Position numbers and translations under genes: made by a program
Origin: Bacteroidales bacterium
GTDB taxonomy: Bacteria > Bacteroidota > Bacteroidia > Bacteroidales > ML635J-15
Assembly (NCBI GenBank): GCA_028696755.1
Contig: JAQVGK010000131.1
Location: 1-8,321 of the forward strand
Direction of reading: 5' to 3'
Length of the DNA stretch: 8,321 bases
The notes under the pieces: model-generated
Databases searched by the model: none
What the model was told of the DNA's origin: nothing
Seen by the model: only the letters and a program-made list of their open reading frames with translations
Shown: positions 6,544 through 8,321 of the stretch, in pieces
How the letters are laid out: each line of letters starts with the position of its first letter
Numbering within the stretch: the first letter of the stretch is position 1

Positions 6544-7788
6544 TCACTCGACGTCTTCTCGAACAAAATCAATAAGCATTGCCAGAGCAGAATTTGCAGC
6601 TCGCTTTATGTTAATGTCGCGGTCGTTAAAGAATTGAAATTTCTTCGACACAACTGAATTTGGAGAGGCAACTGCAATCCATACTGTCCCCACAGGTTTT
6701 TCTGGTGTTCCACCATCGGGACCAGCTACACCACTAACCGAAACTGCATAATCTGTTTTTAAAATAGTAATCGCCCCTTTTGCCATTTGCTCGACTACTT
6801 GTTGCGAAACTGCACCATATTTTTCGAGATCGAATTTACTAACTCCAAGTAAATTCATTTTTACCGAATTATCGTATGATACAATCGAACCCCAAAAATA
6901 TGCAGAGCTACCTGGCACAGAAGTTATCATCGAAGCTATTGTTCCACCAGTACAACTCTCGGCTGTACACATTGTTTTACCATAAATTTTTAATAGGTCT
7001 CCCAATAAAACCTCTGGCTTCTTATCTTCTTCTCCTATAACATTTTTAGGAATCAGCAATTTTAATTGAGCGACTAATTCATCTATAAGTGTCTGATATT
7101 CAGGCAGATAATTATAAATACTTAATCGCAACCGAATAAATCCTGGAGATGGAAGATATGCAAGCTTAACATATTCAGGCAATGAGTTTTCCCAATCGGC
7201 AATTTTCTCAGCAAGTACCGACTCGGGCAAACCACTGGTTACAATTGTTTTGTGAAAAATCTGATTTGTATCAAACTTATCCTTAATAAATGGCAAAACA
7301 TAATTCTCGGTAATCCATTTCATTTCGAACGGAACACCTGGCATAGAAATAAGAAATGAGCCGTTTTTCTCAAATAGCATTGCAGGTGCAGTTCCTCTTC
7401 TATTGTTCAAAACAACTGCTTTATCTGGAACAAGTGCCTGATTTAAGTTATTCTGATTTAATGGAACGCCTCGTTTACCTAAAAGCTCATTGATATTTGC
7501 CAGAACCTCATCACTTTGAACAAGTTTACAATTAAAATAATCGCACAAAACATTTTTTGTAATATCATCATTTGTGGGCCCAAGTCCGCCTGTTACTAAA
7601 ACAAGCCTATATTTTTCCATCAACATTTCTACAGACTGCTCTATATCCTTGCGATTATCACCTACCGACAAAATCTTACTAATCCTAACTCCCACCTCGT
7701 TTAGTTTATTTCCAAGCCATGCCGAATTAGTGTCAACTATTTGACCAATCAAAATTTCGTCGCCTATTGTAAGAATTGCTGCTTCCAT
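6544..7788 (-). CDS. cinA: CinA-family protein: MoCF-like domain plus nicotinamide-nucleotide amidase (PncC) domain
   Basis: A 414-residue two-domain cytoplasmic protein of normal full length. The N-terminal MoCF/MogA-like domain (about 1-170) has GDEILIGQIVDTNSAWL (9-25), TGGLGPTNDD (66-75) and SMPGVPFEM (148-156). In characterised CinA proteins this domain hydrolyses ADP-ribose or related pyrophosphates. The C-terminal PncC domain (about 258-412) deamidates nicotinamide mononucleotide to nicotinate mononucleotide for NAD salvage. It carries AESCTGG (276-282) with S278 as expected nucleophile, Y305 and K310 at the spacing I recall for the catalytic Tyr and Lys, and VSGVAGPDGGTPEKPVGTVW (351-370). 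All key residues look intact, so both activities are plausible. Despite the name, it need not be linked to competence. The ATG at 7788 begins the conserved AAILTIGDE stretch and is preceded at 16 nt by a TACTTTTG box. A strong hairpin follows the stop, so it is probably a single-gene unit. Confidence 0.95.
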   Translation of the reverse strand: MEAAILTIGDEILIGQIVDTNSAWLGNKLNEVGVRISKILSVGDNRKDIEQSVEMLMEKYRLVLVTGGLGPTNDDITKNVLCDYFNCKLVQSDEVLANINELLGKRGVPLNQNNLNQALVPDKAVVLNNRRGTAPAMLFEKNGSFLISMPGVPFEMKWITENYVLPFIKDKFDTNQIFHKTIVTSGLPESVLAEKIADWENSLPEYVKLAYLPSPGFIRLRLSIYNYLPEYQTLIDELVAQLKLLIPKNVIGEEDKKPEVLLGDLLKIYGKTMCTAESCTGGTIASMITSVPGSSAYFWGSIVSYDNSVKMNLLGVSKFDLEKYGAVSQQVVEQMAKGAITILKTDYAVSVSGVAGPDGGTPEKPVGTVWIAVASPNSVVSKKFQFFNDRDINIKRAANSALAMLIDFVREDVE

Positions 7789-7804
7789 TTGTAAATATTT
7801 TGTG

Positions 7805-7812
7805 CAAAAGTA
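7805..7812 (-). promoter_or_regulatory. -7 box for cinA
   Basis: The minus strand reads TACTTTTG, matching TAnnTTTG, 16 nt before the cinA ATG, implying a leader of only about 10 nt. An ATTGG lies about 14 nt further upstream, short of the usual spacing for a -33 TTTG. Confidence 0.4.
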
Positions 7813-7900
7813 TAAATTAAGTTTGCCAATATTTCATAATAAACAATTTTTAACACCGAAATCGCTTTTAAATTAAGTTTTTACTGATATTGCTGACGTC

Positions 7901-8209
7901 CAATGTACATATGGCTAAAGACTTATCAAAGGTAATTTTTCAACAATTCCTAAGCGAGCCGAAGTCAATTATTGGCTATTAAAATCAACTGCGTAGATTT
8001 TTTAGCAGTTCGTGAAAATTGGCTTTAGTTCGGCCTCACCAAAATAAATCGCCAAGCTTTGGATTGAATTATAATTTCTGATTATCTGTTTTTTTTAACG
8101 CGAATTAACGAATTTTGCTAACGCCTTCCATTATTATTGGCGTCAGCAAAATTCGCGAATTCGCGTTCAGATTTAAAAAGGCGTTAGCAAAACGCTTAAA
8201 TAACGACAT
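7901..8209. repeat. diverged copy of the palindromic element, region between cinA and the right-hand gene
   Basis: Four landmarks of the element at 112-396 recur here in the same order: CAATGT at 7901 (left end), CAAAGGTAATTTT at 7927-7939 (compare CAAAGGAGTAATTTT at 193-207), CTAAGCGAGCCGAAGT at 7950-7965 (14 of 16 with 295-310), and GCTTAAATAACGACAT at 8194-8209 (compare the right terminal repeat 377-393). Spacing differs and the left end is poor, so common origin is inferred. No gene is visible in the 509 bp from 7789 to 8297. Confidence 0.35.
8097..8167. repeat. 29-bp imperfect inverted repeat (long hairpin)
   Basis: The arms 8097-8125 and 8139-8167 are complementary at 26 of 29 positions around a 13-base loop. 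The right arm includes CGCGAATTCGCG (8154-8165), itself palindromic. GGCGTTAGCAAAA at 8180-8192 is the exact reverse complement of 8113-8125, giving the left arm a second, perfect 13-bp partner. No T-run follows on either strand in the right place, so this is not a standard terminator. It lies in the region between cinA (minus) and the gene starting at 8298 (plus). Confidence 0.6.
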
Positions 8210-8297
8210 ATGTTAGAACAATTGAATTTTATGCATTTGTAAAGCAATTTTTAACAGCATAATTAAGTTATTAAAATATTGACCAAAACTCCTGATT

Positions 8298-8321
8298 ATG
8301 AAAAAGCTAATTTCGATTTTG
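8298..8321 (+). CDS. start of a plus-strand gene, probably exported protein (cut by window end)
   Basis: An ATG at 8298 opens eight codons, Met-Lys-Lys-Leu-Ile-Ser-Ile-Leu, before the window stops. Two lysines followed by a hydrophobic run is the typical beginning of a signal peptide, which suggests an exported or lipoprotein product. Only weak promoter similarity (TGCATTTG at 8232-8239) is seen upstream. The gene would be divergent from cinA. Eight codons cannot prove a gene. Confidence 0.4.

Noticed and set aside
6544..7788. cinA as evidence of a competence locus
   Set aside because: No recA, comE or dprA neighbour is present; CinA proteins are widespread NAD-salvage enzymes, so the historical name does not imply competence here.
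8097..8167. Intrinsic terminator for cinA or the right-hand gene
   Set aside because: It lies upstream of both genes, and the adjacent homopolymer run is T before the hairpin on the plus strand (A after it on the minus strand), the wrong order for termination.

Overview
The window is AT-rich and looks like a chromosomal segment from a member of the Bacteroidota, probably a marine or sediment Bacteroidales/Marinilabiliales-type organism. The evidence is: no Shine-Dalgarno sequences of the GGAGG kind before the genes; Bacteroidota-type -7 promoter boxes (TAnnTTTG) just upstream of three genes; a fused SpmA-SpmB protein and a DUF3843-type protein, both of which I associate with this phylum; and aminotransferase and sugar-transferase sequences of the Bacteroidota style. 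The genus call is inference from memory of families, not from any search.

Layout: all six complete genes lie on the minus strand, so transcription runs right to left. From right to left they are cinA (7788-6544), a fused spmA-spmB membrane protein (6282-5050), a DegT/StrS-type sugar aminotransferase (4847-3636) followed after 12 nt by a monotopic phosphoglycosyl transferase (3623-3036), a DUF3843-like protein of unknown function (2920-1289) and a small cupin protein (1038-496). A plus-strand gene appears to start at 8298 and leaves the window after eight codons; its beginning looks like a signal peptide.

The aminotransferase and sugar transferase form a clear two-gene operon for making an amino-sugar nucleotide and loading the sugar phosphate onto a lipid carrier, as in O-antigen, capsule or glycoprotein glycan initiation. 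cinA, spmAB, the DUF3843 gene and the cupin gene look like independent units, each set apart by 115-260 bp of non-coding DNA containing hairpins or promoter boxes.

The most unusual content is intergenic. At 112-396 there is a MITE-like palindromic element with 19-bp perfect terminal inverted repeats, internal TTTTTGTCCAGAGG repeats and a CTGAG(N5)CGAAG core. Tracts with a 7-bp period flank it. A related core sits inside a hairpin after spmAB (4936-5014). A diverged, apparently colinear copy lies upstream of cinA (about 7901-8209), together with a 29-bp long-stem hairpin (8097-8167) whose left arm has a second possible partner. No tRNA, rRNA, CRISPR array, transposase or phage gene was seen.
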